A stretch of DNA of 64,000 nucleotides from Penicillium oxalicum (GCF_001723175.1 NC_064657.1:682001-746000); one strand, 5' to 3'. Positions 46,764-58,500 are shown, numbered from the stretch's first letter. Notes: generated by a model from the sequence alone, not told the origin. Made by a program: numbers and translations.

Positions 46764-47908
46764 TCAATTGCCTCGTTTTCGTCGCTTCCGTAACTTCAAA
46801 TCAGACAAATTGAAGGGAGGAACAGGTACATAGCCGTAAGTAGACAGACCTGAGCCGCCACTGTGGCTAGTAGGGCGAAAATAAGTAGAAGAGACCACTT
46901 CATAAGTCTCCCTGTTTCCATCGCCATAGTCATGGAACACGACCCGTGTCTCTCGCTCCTTTTGTCTGCGAGCCTCTGTCCCTATTTGTCGCGCCATTTC
47001 AGTTTCTGACAGATTTGTAGATATGTCCAAAGAACCAGAAACATTATTTGGCCCCGGTAGCGGTTGTTGAAAACTCATTCTCGACGGTAGGGGAGTTTCC
47101 GTAGGTGGAGACATGGGGATAGGAGAACCGGGAATATTCTCCTTGATCAAGGCTTCTGCCTCGGCAATGGGTTCTTTCTTTATCTCTTGCATAATCACAA
47201 CCATATTTTTTGTATTTATTACCCATTTTGGTTGGGAGTCGGTGTTCATAAACCCGTCCATCTTCTTGGCCAGACGTCGCAGACATCTCTCCTGGCGGTT
47301 GATCATTCTTCTCAAATGTTTTCTGGGGCTCGAAATAGTCCATTAGATATCTGAGCTTGAAGGGTCAGAGCAGACATTTATCCTTACATTTGTAAAATCA
47401 TGGTTTCCTTCTCGCTCTCTGAGATGGACTGGCTCCTCAGATCTGCCATGGAAGAATCGAGGACCAAGAGACAGGTGAGGGCCGTCAAACTTAGTTTCAC
47501 GCTATTCAGCGTGATAAGCGGAACCTGGGCCTCGTCTTTGGTCAAATGCCATCTTAGTTTTGCAATAAATTTGTCAAAACGAGTAGCATTAGCGTCTGCT
47601 TTTAACGGCTCAAGTTTCAACACAATGTCGTCAATATGGCCAAAGGCCAAAGTTGCCTGAGAGTTGAGAATTTTCTCAAGTTGTTGCTCACGAGCCAACT
47701 GCATTACGCGGTTTTCCAGAGGACGGCTAATATGCCTAAAAATCCCGAAAAGGCTCTGACAAGCTGACACCTCATCTGCGAGAAGATTAACCTCTTGCTT
47801 AGCGACTCGGAAATTGTGCTTTAATTGATGTAGACGTTTTGCACATTGCTCGAGTTGATTGTAAATCGCAAAAACCGAGGCTACCGTGCCGATAGCTTCC
47901 ATTATCAC
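46764..47908 (-). CDS. Protein with fungal STAND/NLR-type helical N-terminal domain; exons 47908-47388 and 47322-46764
   Basis: Two exons join to 359 residues. Exon 1 starts MIMEAIGTVASVFAIYNQLE then QCAKRLHQLKHNF and NLLADEVSACQSLFGIF. This is the leading-helix pattern (hydrophobic start, long amphipathic helices) of the N-terminal domain that precedes ankyrin, NACHT or unknown modules in many fungal proteins (Fungal_N/PigL_N type). The 65 nt intron has donor GTAAGG, a CTGAC branch site and acceptor CCCCAG; an alternative acceptor TCGAG is 6 nt earlier. Exon 2 has a basic helix (RRMINRQERCLRRLAKKMD), a Pro-rich linker, and a C-terminus rich in Tyr/Gly with a final KLRKRRKRGN that could act as a nuclear signal. 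No nucleotide-binding motif follows. Function unknown; signalling or incompatibility roles are inference. Confidence 0.65.
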
Positions 47909-48511
47909 GGAAAGTGAAGCCTTGTTTTGAATCCATCCTCGGTTTTAGAATTACATTACATCTCAACCTTGCAATGCGGGGCTTGAGGCTCAAAAGAACC
48001 TGATGTTTGAACCCTACATAATAACTCCTCAATGAACCAATCAACTCACGCCACGGTCATCCTACATTACAGCCCTGTATTGCATCATGCCTGATTACAG
48101 GCGTGATGGCCGCTTCACTTTTTTGTCGAATCAGAATGTTTAGAGAAACCGCCATGCCCGCATAAAGACCGGCGCCTAGCACTTCCAACCTATCTGACGC
48201 CGGGACCTAGCGCTTTGCCAGCTCTATATGCACATGGAGGCGGGGCCATACATGCATATTCACGTGTGGCTGGCGATTCGAATTGATGGTCCATACGCAT
48301 GTCGAGGCGACCATATCTTCAATTCCCGACTGTCCGTCGCAGCTGCGATTCTTGGGGGGCGTCTGTTATGGAAAAGGCTGGGAAGCAGAAAGATGATCAT
48401 ATTCCTATGTAAAGCTAACGTAATTCACGGCCGGTCGGGACACACGGCCGGCCGGGATACCCACTCCAAAATCGCGTATTCCTACCACCCTACCTAATTC
48501 AACCACCTACT
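47909..48511. other. Normal-composition intergenic, upstream of the STAND-type gene
   Basis: Should hold the promoter of the minus-strand gene. A short open frame on the plus strand (48228-48497) has no motif. A GC-rich direct repeat, CACGGCCGGTCGGGACACACGGCCGGCCGGGATACC, lies at 48426-48461. Confidence 0.4.
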
Positions 48512-49193
48512 ATGCCACTAATTCGCACTGAATCTTCGCAGAAATTAGCCAATCAGGAGGGCAGGATTCTATTAGCTCTTGATGATATGGAAAATGGCTG
48601 TATCAAATCTTTTCGCGCAGTAGCGGAGCTATATAGTATACTGCGTTCTATACTACACGCGCGCGCGCATAGAAGATCCTCACACGTTGATAAACGCCTA
48701 TTAGGTTATAAATTAACTTAATTAGAAGAGGATTCGCTTACTAAATAGACTCTCTCTATAGATTCGCGTGGGGTAGCGCCTAGGCCCTCTACTATTCGAG
48801 AGATAGCTAATATCTTTCTTGTAGCGCGTAGAACTAACCTCCTATTAACGGTTAGCGTTAATTAGGTATTAACCTTCGTTAAACGGCGCGATAAGCTTTA
48901 ACCACGCTATTCTAAACGATATAATTATTAGCGCGCTCTTAACGAGGATCCAAAGGCTATTAAAGAGTAGTTTTTGATAGTATAACGTGCGATTAAGGAG
49001 AATAGGATTTAACCGGAGGATATCTATAACTTTGATAAGATAGGCTTTGCGATAGGCCTTATATCCTCGCAAAAGGTAGTTACGCGCGCTAAATAATACG
49101 GTCGGCGATCGATTCTATAGCCTAGTAATCGCGAATAGGTTACTACGATCGAAGCAATATGCGCTAATAGCTATACGCTACCGCCCTATATTA
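48512..49193 (+). pseudogene. pogo/Fot1-type DDE transposase, 5' fragment
   Basis: From ATG 48512: MPLIRTESSQKLANQEGRIL, ALDDMENGCIKSFRAVAELY then the CENP-B-type helix-turn-helix text, and, with TAGs read through, EDPKAIKEWF-like, EDIYNFDKIGFAIGLISSQK and VTTIEAICA before truncation near YIML. NFDKIGF corresponds to the first catalytic Asp region (NFDETGF) of pogo-family transposases, here altered at E and T. The first 69 codons are open; decay increases downstream. Confidence 0.75.
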
Positions 49194-49326
49194 TGTTACG
49201 GCGTAGCCGAACAAGTTGCGATACCATACTATATATACCGGACTCTGGGCAGTATCCGCAACTGCGGATATTAGTGATCTTTTATGGTCTTGTTGGTTAG
49301 TGTCCGCCCAGAACGCTTCCGTAACA
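49194..49326. repeat. 133 bp element with TGTTACGG...CCGTAACA ends
   Basis: Begins TGTTACGGCGTAGCCGAACAAG and ends CAGAACGCTTCCGTAACA. Termini resemble those of the family A LTR (TGTTACGG...CGTAACA), but the interior differs. It has little RIP-type decay although its neighbours are decayed. It may be a tiny LTR-like or MITE-like element; no clear target duplication. Confidence 0.45.
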
Positions 49327-50601
49327 ATTTCGATCGCGACTATCTGGAGTTATCTAGTTATACCCGGAAAATAGATTAATAGCAGACGATATTACTATAC
49401 CTAAAAGTTCTTTAACGAATTCGTCTATATTAGGGGGTATATTCGTATCTCGTACTATTACCTTATTAATATATATTACTACGTTTACTATATAATATTT
49501 TCTATTTTTCTTACGTTAAGAACTAAGGATTTCGGTATGGACTATCGTAATATTCTAGGACCCCTTTTTTTAATCTTTCCTATAATATCTCTTTAACTAT
49601 ACCTTTTAGCGCTAGCGGAATTCGAAATCTAGGATACTACTAGGCCTTATACGGAATTATCTTAATATATTATAGCGGTATTACTTTAGGGAAGATTAAA
49701 GATATATAGGACTAATCCTACACAAAATAACCTTCTCTTTTAAATAGTATCTCGCGTAATAACCCTCTTTCCTTTAGTAGAAGATCCTTTCTAATTAATA
49801 TTTTCTGCTCCCTTTTAGGTATTAGACGCGTACCTCTTATAATTATAGAGATCCGCGGTATTAGTAGATTATTAAATTTACTTTTAATATTAGACGCGCG
49901 ATATTTAGTAAAGTATTTCTTTTCGTAGATTTCCTTCTAATTCGTATAACTAGTTAGCACTGATCTATCGTTTTTAGTCGCGTTAACTAGTTTAATCTTG
50001 TCCGCTACTCTTTTAAATAAAGTATAAATAGGTATACCTATAACTATAGGTCTAGGGCTCGAATTTATAGTTAAAAGATACCTTAGTCGTAGAAATCTTA
50101 TAGTAATATCCTACGGCTACCTACACGGAATCTTATAGTCGTAGCTAAATCTTAATTTATCTAAAATTTTTAATATCTTTCCGTCTTTCGTATTTTTAAA
50201 TATTTTTAGCGCTTTTATAGTATTTTTAGAGGGTACTATTAAAACGTATAATAAATTATAGCCTATTTTTAGTATCGGTATCTTAATTATTGTACTAGAA
50301 GTATCGCTAATTAGGCTTCCGGATATCCTAAAAAATCTACCTCTATATTTATAGGTTCTGCAAAATCTTTAGGCTATAGCTAATATTCCTAGACTAAAGT
50401 TTTCTTACTCGGAGAATATATCCTAAAGACTAACTTCCTAGTCCGGTCTTCCGAAAAGACTACTATTTTAATAGAACTATTAACTTTCTCCGTAGTAGAA
50501 GCTATTATATCGCGTAACTAGATCCGTCCTAGAAGAATCTCTGCTATATAATCCTTTATAATTATATAGTAAGAGTACGGTATAATATCGCCGATCGAAA
50601 T
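49327..50601 (-). pseudogene. Family F fragment (protease-RT), truncated copy
   Basis: Collinear with 36832-38095, with many single C/T and G/A differences. Cut on the left by the 133 bp element and on the right by the copia E LTR. Covers protease and the N-terminal half of RT. Confidence 0.8.
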
Positions 50602-50780
50602 TGAGAGAGTTTGCCCTCTCCAGATATTTGCTAGGCCTAGCAGCGGTTATGTGTCTTGAGGGTTTTTCCCCTATCGTGGGTTTTCCCTCTCTCTCTCTTC
50701 TTCCTTCTCCCTAGACTTCCTAATCCTAGTTATCTCGCCTCTAGATTGCTTCCTTGCCTTGTAGACCTATAGGTCTATCA
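50602..50780 (+). repeat. Copia E 5' LTR (179 bp)
   Basis: TGAGAGAGTTTGCC to GGTCTATCA, the least decayed of the three copies (CAGCGGTTATGTGTC against TAGCGGTTATATATC). Confidence 0.85.
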
Positions 50781-51239
50781 GGTTATAAGCCCGATCGCAA
50801 TAGTAAGGCCTATATTTATAAAAACCGCAAGTTCTCAAATTTTTAATTACTAAATCTATCAAATTCGGCTATAGAAGCCATAATCACTAAATTACTAAAT
50901 TCAAATTCAAATTATTAAACCTAATACAAATTTAACAAACTCAACCAGGCTATAGAAGCCAGAAATTTACTAAATACAACATAATCAACTAGGCTATAGA
51001 AGCTAAATCCAAGATTAACAAAAGAAAGACGCGTCTGTTAATATTTATTAGGACTACTATAATATTAATATCTCTTACTTTAGACCCTACTATAACATAC
51101 TAATAATAATAATAATATATATTCCCCACAAACCTCCCTTCTTACTAAATTCTATCCCTAAATCCTATCCAAATTACCTAAATTATCAAATTTACCTAAA
51201 CCTCAATTATATTCCTAAATACTAACTATAGCTAAAGAA

Positions 51240-52260
51240 GATCTCGGCTAAGCGGCCGGGGTTAAAGAATTCCCTATATCTTGTAAGGACTATAGTAAGT
51301 TCTTTACCCTGAAATCCCGAGGCTAGCTAGTAAACTAACTTACTAGCGCCCCTAAAGAATTTACCCTTAACCTACTTAAATTATTAGAAAGAACAGAAGA
51401 CTTCGAGGACTAGTTTAGAGATATATACTAAATCCTTAAAAAGAAAGGACTCTATCGCCTTATTAACCTAAAATACGATAGGCCTAAAGTAATATCTAAC
51501 GAAGCAGAAACTTAGGTCGAGTACTCCTATACTATACAGATATAACTATAATAATCTATCTCGAAGGATATTAATATAATAGTTAAAGCTATAAGATTCC
51601 GATACAAATTCGCTAATAAATATATTATTAGCTTAAAAAAGGCCCTTTATACTACTAGCTTTATTCCTAGCAAAAAGAAGGTAACTAGGGTTCTACGAAC
51701 CTACCGAGCTAACTACCTATCAGTAATCGATTTTATATATAAATTTCATAGTACCTATACTAAAGTAGCGGAAGAAGTCTAACTTACCCTAGGTATAATC
51801 GTTTCCCTACTTCTTAATAAATTACAAAGTAGTATCCTAACCTTTATAGCTACTAGACTAGCAGATTATTCTAACAGATACGAAAATATTACAAAGATTA
51901 TAGTACTAGACCTTTTCCGAACCTTTACTAAGGTAATCTATAAACTAGAAATTATAAATTATTAATTCTAGAGCGTCATAACTACGATAACCAGAAAATC
52001 TATAAAACCCTTATTAGATAAATATAAATACCTCCCGTTAAAGTATATGCCTCCGAGAGGTAAATCGCTATAGGAATAGGTAAAAGAATAGACTAAAGGC
52101 CTAAATTAGGTTGCCCCGAATAGTAACTACTTCTTTTACGAGAGAAAAGGCTATACTACTAAGGACTACGCCTATTTAGTTATTATATCGCGAACCCTAG
52201 ATTGGAAGCCTATTAAAGGTATCTAGGTAAATACCCTATAGAGGAATATAGACAATCTAA
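51240..52260 (+). pseudogene. Copia E gag
   Basis: Same region as 16530-17491. The frame has fragments such as LLAPLKNLPLTYLNYQKEQK, with TAG stops at likely Gln/Trp positions. It would encode the virus-like particle protein; not functional here. Confidence 0.55.
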
Positions 52261-52273
52261 ATAGACTACTACT

Positions 52274-52430
52274 TAGGCCTTACAATTACTCGCGAGTCCT
52301 ACGAGCCGGTTCGCGAGTAGCGCGAGCCAAGGACTCGCGAGTTCGAGTCAGAAGGGCCGGCTCGCGGAAAATTACTCGCGAGTTCGAGTTAGAAGGGCCG
52401 GCTCGCGAGTTTCTGACTCGACTCGCGAGC
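52274..52430. repeat. CTCGCGAG foldback repeat, copy 4 (left end and body)
   Basis: Starts TAGGCCTTACAATTACTCGCGAG and carries TTCGAGT(C/T)AGAAGGGCCGGCTCGCG twice. The right terminus is absent; it ends in ACTCGCGAGC. Confidence 0.75.
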
Positions 52431-52644
52431 TTTTTATAATATAAGATTTTATACTACTAAGCTAAGTTACTCTAAAGAGGTTTATTACTAATAAGAAAAA
52501 TTCTTCTTATATAGTATTAGGCCTTATAAAAGTAATTAAGATTAGAAAAAAAAAGTTAAAGGATAAAAATTTAATATTTACAACCTATTATATATTCTAC
52601 TACTAAGTCTAATCATATATCTAAGTCGAACTCCGCCGTTTATA

Positions 52645-52733
52645 CTAATCCTGTTACTAATTTAAACCCTATTACTAATATAAACCCTACTACTAATATA
52701 AACCCTGTTACTAATATAAACCCTACTACTAAG
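52645..52733. repeat. 18 bp tandem repeat TAAACCCTACTACTAATA
   Basis: Five imperfect units. In one plus-strand frame they read NPTTNI/NPVTNI, so they may be part of a decayed coding region running on to about 53070. Confidence 0.75.
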
Positions 52734-53079
52734 CTAAACTTCGTCGCCTAGTTTGATCCTGTCGTAGGGTCTAGTCCTAATATATAGAAGTCTGCTATAA
52801 GCGAGAATCTAATAGCGACGCGGAGGGCCCTACCGATAAGGTTAACGTAGGCGTGCTAAAACGGAGCCATAGAGTACTCTATAAAGATAGGTTGACTTAG
52901 GACGAGGAAAGGCTCTGCGATATTACTAGGGTCTGCGGTTAGTAAGGATCCGGTACTAAGCGGGGTACTAAGGGACGATTTTGGGCTAGGGTCCTCAGTA
53001 GTAGCGATAAGGAATAAGGGTGCTATCTTTGCTAAGATTGTAGCCTCTGCTAATCTTGGGTACGATATATGCCCTATAT

Positions 53080-53440
53080 ACCCTGCGTGCCCTACGTGCT
53101 CTATATGCCCTGCGTGCCCTGTATACCTTAGGTGCCTTAGGTGCCGTAGGTGTCTTAGATGCCCTAGGTGTCTTAGGTACCGTAGGTGTCTTAGGTGCCG
53201 TAGGTGTCTTAGGTACCTTAGGTATCTTAGGTACCGTGGGTGTCTTAGGTGCCGTGGGTGTCTTAGGTGCCGTGGGTGTCTTAGGTGCCGTAGGTATCTT
53301 AGGTGCTAAGGGTGTCTTAGGTGCTAAGGGTGTCTTAGGTGCTAAGGGTGTCTTAGGTAGCCTGCGTTTCTAGGGTGCTAAGGGTGTCTTAGGTAGCCTA
53401 TATTTCTAGGGTGCCCTACGTCTCTAGGGTACCTTATATA
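53080..53440. repeat. Minisatellite, unit GGTGTCTTAGGTGCCGTG
   Basis: About 18 bp units with 6 and 12 bp sub-periodicity, preceded by CCCTGCGTGCCCTACGTG-type units. In one frame it encodes GVLGAV repeats, in another CLRCRG. TG dinucleotides are abundant in this array although the flanks have lost most of them. Confidence 0.8.
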
Positions 53441-53647
53441 CCCTATAGTTCCTATAGTTCCTGTGATATAAACAGTAGACCTAGAGGCGGAAGATTATCC
53501 CTATTACTACGGTCCTACTCTAGCTAAATCTTATTCGTCTAGCTAGTAGCTAGATTAATAAACCCTAGTATTACCTCCGATAGCCCTATCCTCTTCCGAT
53601 TAAAGTATAAGAACTCCCTATATATCCTTAGCTCTATAGCTTCCTAG

Positions 53648-54040
53648 TGTGATTCGAAGAGTAAAGAAAGGTTGATTTTTGGAGTATCTCTACAGTATCT
53701 CTTAAAAATCGGGTCTATAAGGATAGTCACGGGGCTATACGGGGCCGAACGGGGGTACTTACGTGAGTTATGACTCACGTGACTACCCTTCCGGGATCTT
53801 ATCCTCCCCTACTTAGACTGAACTCGCCCCGAGCTTCAGGGTAACTTAGCCTAAGCTTACTGCTGCTCCGTTCGGTTATATCCGTAGGTTCCCGCCTTGG
53901 TGCGTTTGTATATATACGGTAAAGTCAAAATAGCAGGGGTTTAACAAAGGAAAAGGTGCAATATTATTTTCGGCTACTTATAACCACTGTGTGCGGCTAA
54001 TAGTCGCCAAAAGCTCCTATTAGGGTAGTCCGGGGGAACA
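53648..54040 (-). repeat. Family B 3' LTR, copy 2
   Basis: TGTGATTCGAAGAGTAAAG to GGGGGAACA, matching 12851-13244, and over its first 150 bp 60827-60978. Near 53760-53783 it contains an inverted repeat, ACGTGAGT-TATG-ACTCACGT. Confidence 0.75.
53771..53783. promoter_or_regulatory. TGACTCACGTGAC motif in family B LTR
   Basis: Overlapping TGACTCA (the Gcn4/CpcA-type site of fungi) and CACGTGAC (an E-box-type site). Kept in the other copy-2 LTR remnant (TGACTCACGTGAC at 60953-60965) and decayed in copy 1. Regulatory meaning is inference. Confidence 0.4.
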
Positions 54041-54109
54041 AAGGATCCCCCGTTATAAATATAGGTGAATCCCCTCGATCGCTTCTTCTTCTCTCTATCT
54101 TTCTTCCTT

Positions 54110-55434
54110 ATCCCTTCTAACACTATCTAGGTTATCCCGTATATTCTAAGACTTTTTCCTAGGCCGGGTAGCTTACTCCGAGTCTAAACTAGACTCTTAA
54201 GTAGCTAATAGGTCTTTAGTTCCTCCTTATCCTCTTTCTGAGCTAGTAGTTAATCCTCCTGCTAAGTTCGCTCCTGCCCCTTTGTCTCCTCTCGTCCTTA
54301 AACTTCCTATACTAGACGCTCTATCGAGCCCTCGGTAATCTAAGGACTAGCTTATAAGCGATCGGGAGTTTTCAGAGTCTCGTGCTCCTATTCTGTCGTC
54401 TTCTCCTGAGCCTTTCCTTAGTAGCTCTATCGAGTATTAGGTCTAGACCGCTTAGTCGCGGATAGCTCCGGTAATAAGGAAGAGGGCCGTCGCGGTAAAG
54501 TATACTCCGGCCTAGATTTTCGTATATACGCATAAGAAGGACTTCGATCTGAATACCGCGCAGACTAACAGGCTATAGACGGGCTTAGATACCCGTAGTA
54601 ATCCTCTAGGGAGTTAGTTTAAGACTGACTATACGAAGGACTTCTAGATAAATAGCTTGCGAGTCCGAGACGTGGACTAGAGGAACGATAACCCGAAGGA
54701 TTACGGTACTCTTACGAAGGTTCGGGTAGCCTTTACCTAATAGGTCGGTAAATAGGCTCCTAACGGTAAGGAATACTAGTTATATAGTAACCTAAATAGT
54801 CCGTTCGATTCCTATCGCGTTTTCGGGACTAAGCGAGAGGGTCCGTTAGGGGCCGGAGGCTATAGAAATTGCTAATTTAATAGTAATACGTCCTAGTGCT
54901 CCTTGCGGAGGGACAAGCTCCTCGACCCTTAGATATAGGAATATTATAATAAGATATGTCCCTCCTATGTGCTAGTTAAGGATAAAAAGGTATGTTCCCC
55001 TTCGTTTATTCCCGATCTCCTTAGCTAATCTTTAGTAGCGCGATCTAAAGGGTAAGAAGCGGGCCCGTAATAACGATAGCGGCGAGGGTAGCTCTAAAAA
55101 GAAGAAGGGCTAGGATAATAAGCCTAAGAAGGGGAAGGATAAGGGTAAGGGTAAGGCTAAGGATAACGGCACCTTCTTTAAGAATTCGTGGCTGTCTAGT
55201 CCCCTAAAGGATTCTTAGGTTTATAACAAGAACGACTTTACGGTCGCGTTAGAGGCCTATAAGGCGATTCCGGAGATAATCGCGGCTTTAGAGAGCGATC
55301 TCGAGATCCTAGAGGCGTACCTAGTCGAGAATAGGCAGATTAAGCTCGAGGATAACGATAACGATAATAACGATAATAATAGTAATAGCGACGATAACCC
55401 GTTTGTCTCTATTAAGAAGCGTTTAGGGAAGTAA
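54110..55434 (+). pseudogene. Antisense accessory frame of family B, copy 2
   Basis: Opposite to gag-pol, between integrase end and 3' LTR. Reading through TAG/TAA, one frame runs about 440 codons. It has a Pro/Ser-rich start (VVNPPAKFAPAPLSPL), then IAPVIRKRAVAVKYTPA, FDLNTAQTNRL.TGLDTRSNPL, a Lys-rich patch and a fully open end, FTVALEAYKAIPEIIAALES then ESDLEILEAYLVENRQIKLE, an Asp/Asn run and FVSIKKRLGK with TAA at 55432-55434. The same C-terminus and stop occur in copy 1. Cysteines (WCSLRR, KICPSY, KKVCSP) are scattered but I see no named motif. An accessory retroelement gene is the best guess. Confidence 0.55.
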
Positions 55435-55559
55435 TCTCCTTTTCGTGTGCTTTCGGCGTTAGTATAGGTAGTTAAATTCGATATGCTTTGTATTAGTATT
55501 AGTACCTCGTAGGGACTACGACGGCGAGAGGTCCGTTAAATAAATCCCGTTCGTCTTAG

Positions 55560-58500
55560 TTAGCGTCCTAGCTATTCCGAACGTCCCCTAGTAGTAGTCT
55601 ACTAGATCCTAACGAGTCCGTGTCCTAGAGCTCGTCCCTAGATATAGGTACTTAGAGCTCCTCCTAGTCTGTTGCGCGTTTCTTAGTCTTTCTGTTTTCC
55701 CTGTCGATACGTTTGCGGCTCTGATCGAGGGCTTCCGTTATAATATTCTCCTCCCCTACTTTGCTCGGGCGTACACCGTTAGCCCGGTCTGTTAGGAATT
55801 AATTCTATTCTTCCTTCGTAAAGGTAGATAAGTCCCTATACGTAGAGGGAGTATTATCCTGTTCGATGATTTTTAGTAGCTCTTAGGGTCGTCTTAGTCG
55901 GATCCCCTGTCTCCGGAGTGCTACTTATACCGCCTGTGATATCTATAGGGCTCCCGGGTCCTTTACGTTAGCTCTGACTAGCCGCGAACTATTAATTAGG
56001 TTCTTTAGGACCCGTCCGTTTAGTTCTTCTAGTGTATATATACTAAGTGGGTGTGCTATAAGGACTTTGAAAGGTCCGAACTACTTGCTCTCGAATTTCT
56101 GTACTGATTCGTTCCGAACGAGGACTTAATCTCCCTTTTCGAAGCTTGTCTTCGTTACCTAGCTATCTCTAATCCTGTTAGTCCGGATCGCTCGGGATAG
56201 TAGTAGTTTATTCGCTTTAGTACGGGCGTCGCTTACGTCCTAGAGCTCTTTAGTCTGTCCTACGAATGCTAAGGGTTCTTTTGTTAGGTCGTTACCTAGT
56301 AAGCGAGGGTAGACCCCGTAAACTAGAAAGAATAGGCTATACCTAGTTACCGCGTGTTCCCGGACCTATATAGCTAGGATCGCCTACGCTAGATATAGGT
56401 CCTACGCCTTCGTTAGCTTTCCTATAAGGTACTTTGTTAATATACGGCCGAGTAGACCGTTAAGATTTTCTACTTTCCCGTTTATACGGGGGTAGTAGGG
56501 GGTAGTTAGTCGGTGCCGAGTTTTTAGTAGGTTTAGGTAGTAGCTAACCGTACCTGAAAGGAGGTTTGAACTATTATCGGAGAGGATCTCGAGTAGCGCT
56601 CCGTAATTTATAAAGATTTCCTCGTGGAGGAAGGTCCTAAGCGCTTCTTCCGTAGCTTCCGGGACGGCCTTGGCTATCGGCCATCCGGTCGCGTAGTCGA
56701 TTACTATAATAATCTATCTATTACCGTTCGGTGTTATCGGTAGTCGTCTGATAAGGTTGATCCCCTATCTCTAGAAAGGCCTGATCCGTGCCGCGGTCTC
56801 TATATCCGCTCTTATCTAGGGCTACTAAGCTCTCGGTCTTAGGACACCGTTTAGGCCGGCTATCCTAGATATCCGTATTATAAGTATATCTTATTGATTA
56901 GATCACCCCTGAACACCGGTTCTAGGTAGGGCACTTTTAGGCTATCTTTATACGTAAAGGTTAGTTAGCGGTCGTTAGCGTCTTCCCGGTCTTATATAGA
57001 GAGGTGATCCGAGTATCGAGTTACTACCTTGGATAGGAGCTTATTATTAGGAAGCACTCCCGTATCAAGAAGTTAACGGTCGCGGCTAACTATTTATCCT
57101 CGGCTACCTTTTAAATAGTTACGTTTAGCCGTTAGGGCGGCCTTCTATATAGGTCGATCTCGTGTAACGTTAGCAGGTAACCTTTTAATAAAATCCGGTC
57201 GTCGGCTAAGGCGTCGGGCACGATAGCTTTAGTGCCCGGACGGTATCGGATCTTAAGATTATACTCCTAAAATTCGCTAACCTAGCGGGCGAGGCGCTTA
57301 CTATAGGTAACAGTCGTCTGTAGGTACTATAGGCTAGCGTAGTCCGTCACGATTTCTGTTTAGGTTCTGTTATTAATATATTTATCCTAAAGCCGTAGGG
57401 CCTCTTTAATAGCTAGTAACTCCTTCTCGTGCACCGGGTAGTTAAGCTAGCGCCTATAAGCTTCCGCCCGTCGTATACGATAGGGTAGAGTGCCTCTTCT
57501 AGTCCCTTCTAGAGTAGGACTAGGCCGATCGCCTATTTAGAAGTATCGGTCTCGATAGTGAATAGCTACGTAAGATCCGGTTATAAGAGAACGGGCTTCC
57601 GATAACTTCTTCTTTAGCTTTCGGAAGGTAGCCTTATAAGCTATATTCTACCGGACAGGGCGGAACTTAAGCTTCCGGAGCTTAGCGTCCGATTCTTTTA
57701 GGAGTTCGTGTAGGGGTACGTATATCTTCGCGAACCCGTAGATAAACCGCTAATAGTATATCGCGAGGCCGAGGAACTATCGTAGCTCGTGTACGTTCTA
57801 AGGTTATAGCTACGTGCGGATAATATCGATCTTGGCCGGTATTAGCCGTACGCTCCCGTTCCCGACGATATATCCGCAGAATTCTAGTTCGTTAGTTATA
57901 ATCTCGCACTTCCCTAGTTAGACGATTAGTCGTTCCCTCTCGAGGATCTCGAGTACCTTTTTAAGTGTACTATAATACTCTTCTATACTATCCGAGAAGA
58001 TAAGGATATCGTCGAGGTATACGACTACGAACTTACTAAGGTAGGGCTAAAGGGCCTTGTTTATAACCGTCTAGAAGGTTACAGGGGCGTTATAAAGACT
58101 AAAGGGTATCGCAAGCTACTTATATTTTCCCTAGATAGTATTAAAAGTAGTTTTAGGTACTGCGCGGTCGGTTAGGCGTACTTGCTAGAATCTAGACGCG
58201 AGGTCGATCTTTGTTAGGACCTATACGCTCCCGATTTAGTCGAGAAGGTCTTAGATCCGGGGTAACGGATACCCGTTCTTCTTAGTTAGGTTATTTAGGG
58301 TATAGTAATCGATATATATCCTCTACTTACTATTAGACTTAGGGGCGAATAGGACTAGAAACCCCTAGGGGCTAGCTAAAGGGCGGATTAGTCCCTTCTT
58401 TAAGAGGAGATCGACTTAGCGTATCTATTCGTCTAGTTTCTCTTTAGAGAGAGAATAGGCATAGATATTTACGGGCTTCGCGTCGCTAGTATTAATATTA

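Larger units (their letters stand above)
50602..52273 (+). mobile_element. Ty1/copia element E, truncated
   Basis: LTR (50602-50780), primer site, leader and gag as in copia D, then cut at 52274 by a CTCGCGAG repeat. It reads through the A1 insertion site without interruption (GATTGGAAGCCTATT near 52200-52215), which gives the empty-site sequence. Confidence 0.85.

Noticed and set aside
53056..53373. 105-codon GVLGAV-repeat open frame as a real structural protein
   Set aside because: A repeat of unit length divisible by three is open in several frames; no flanking coding support.
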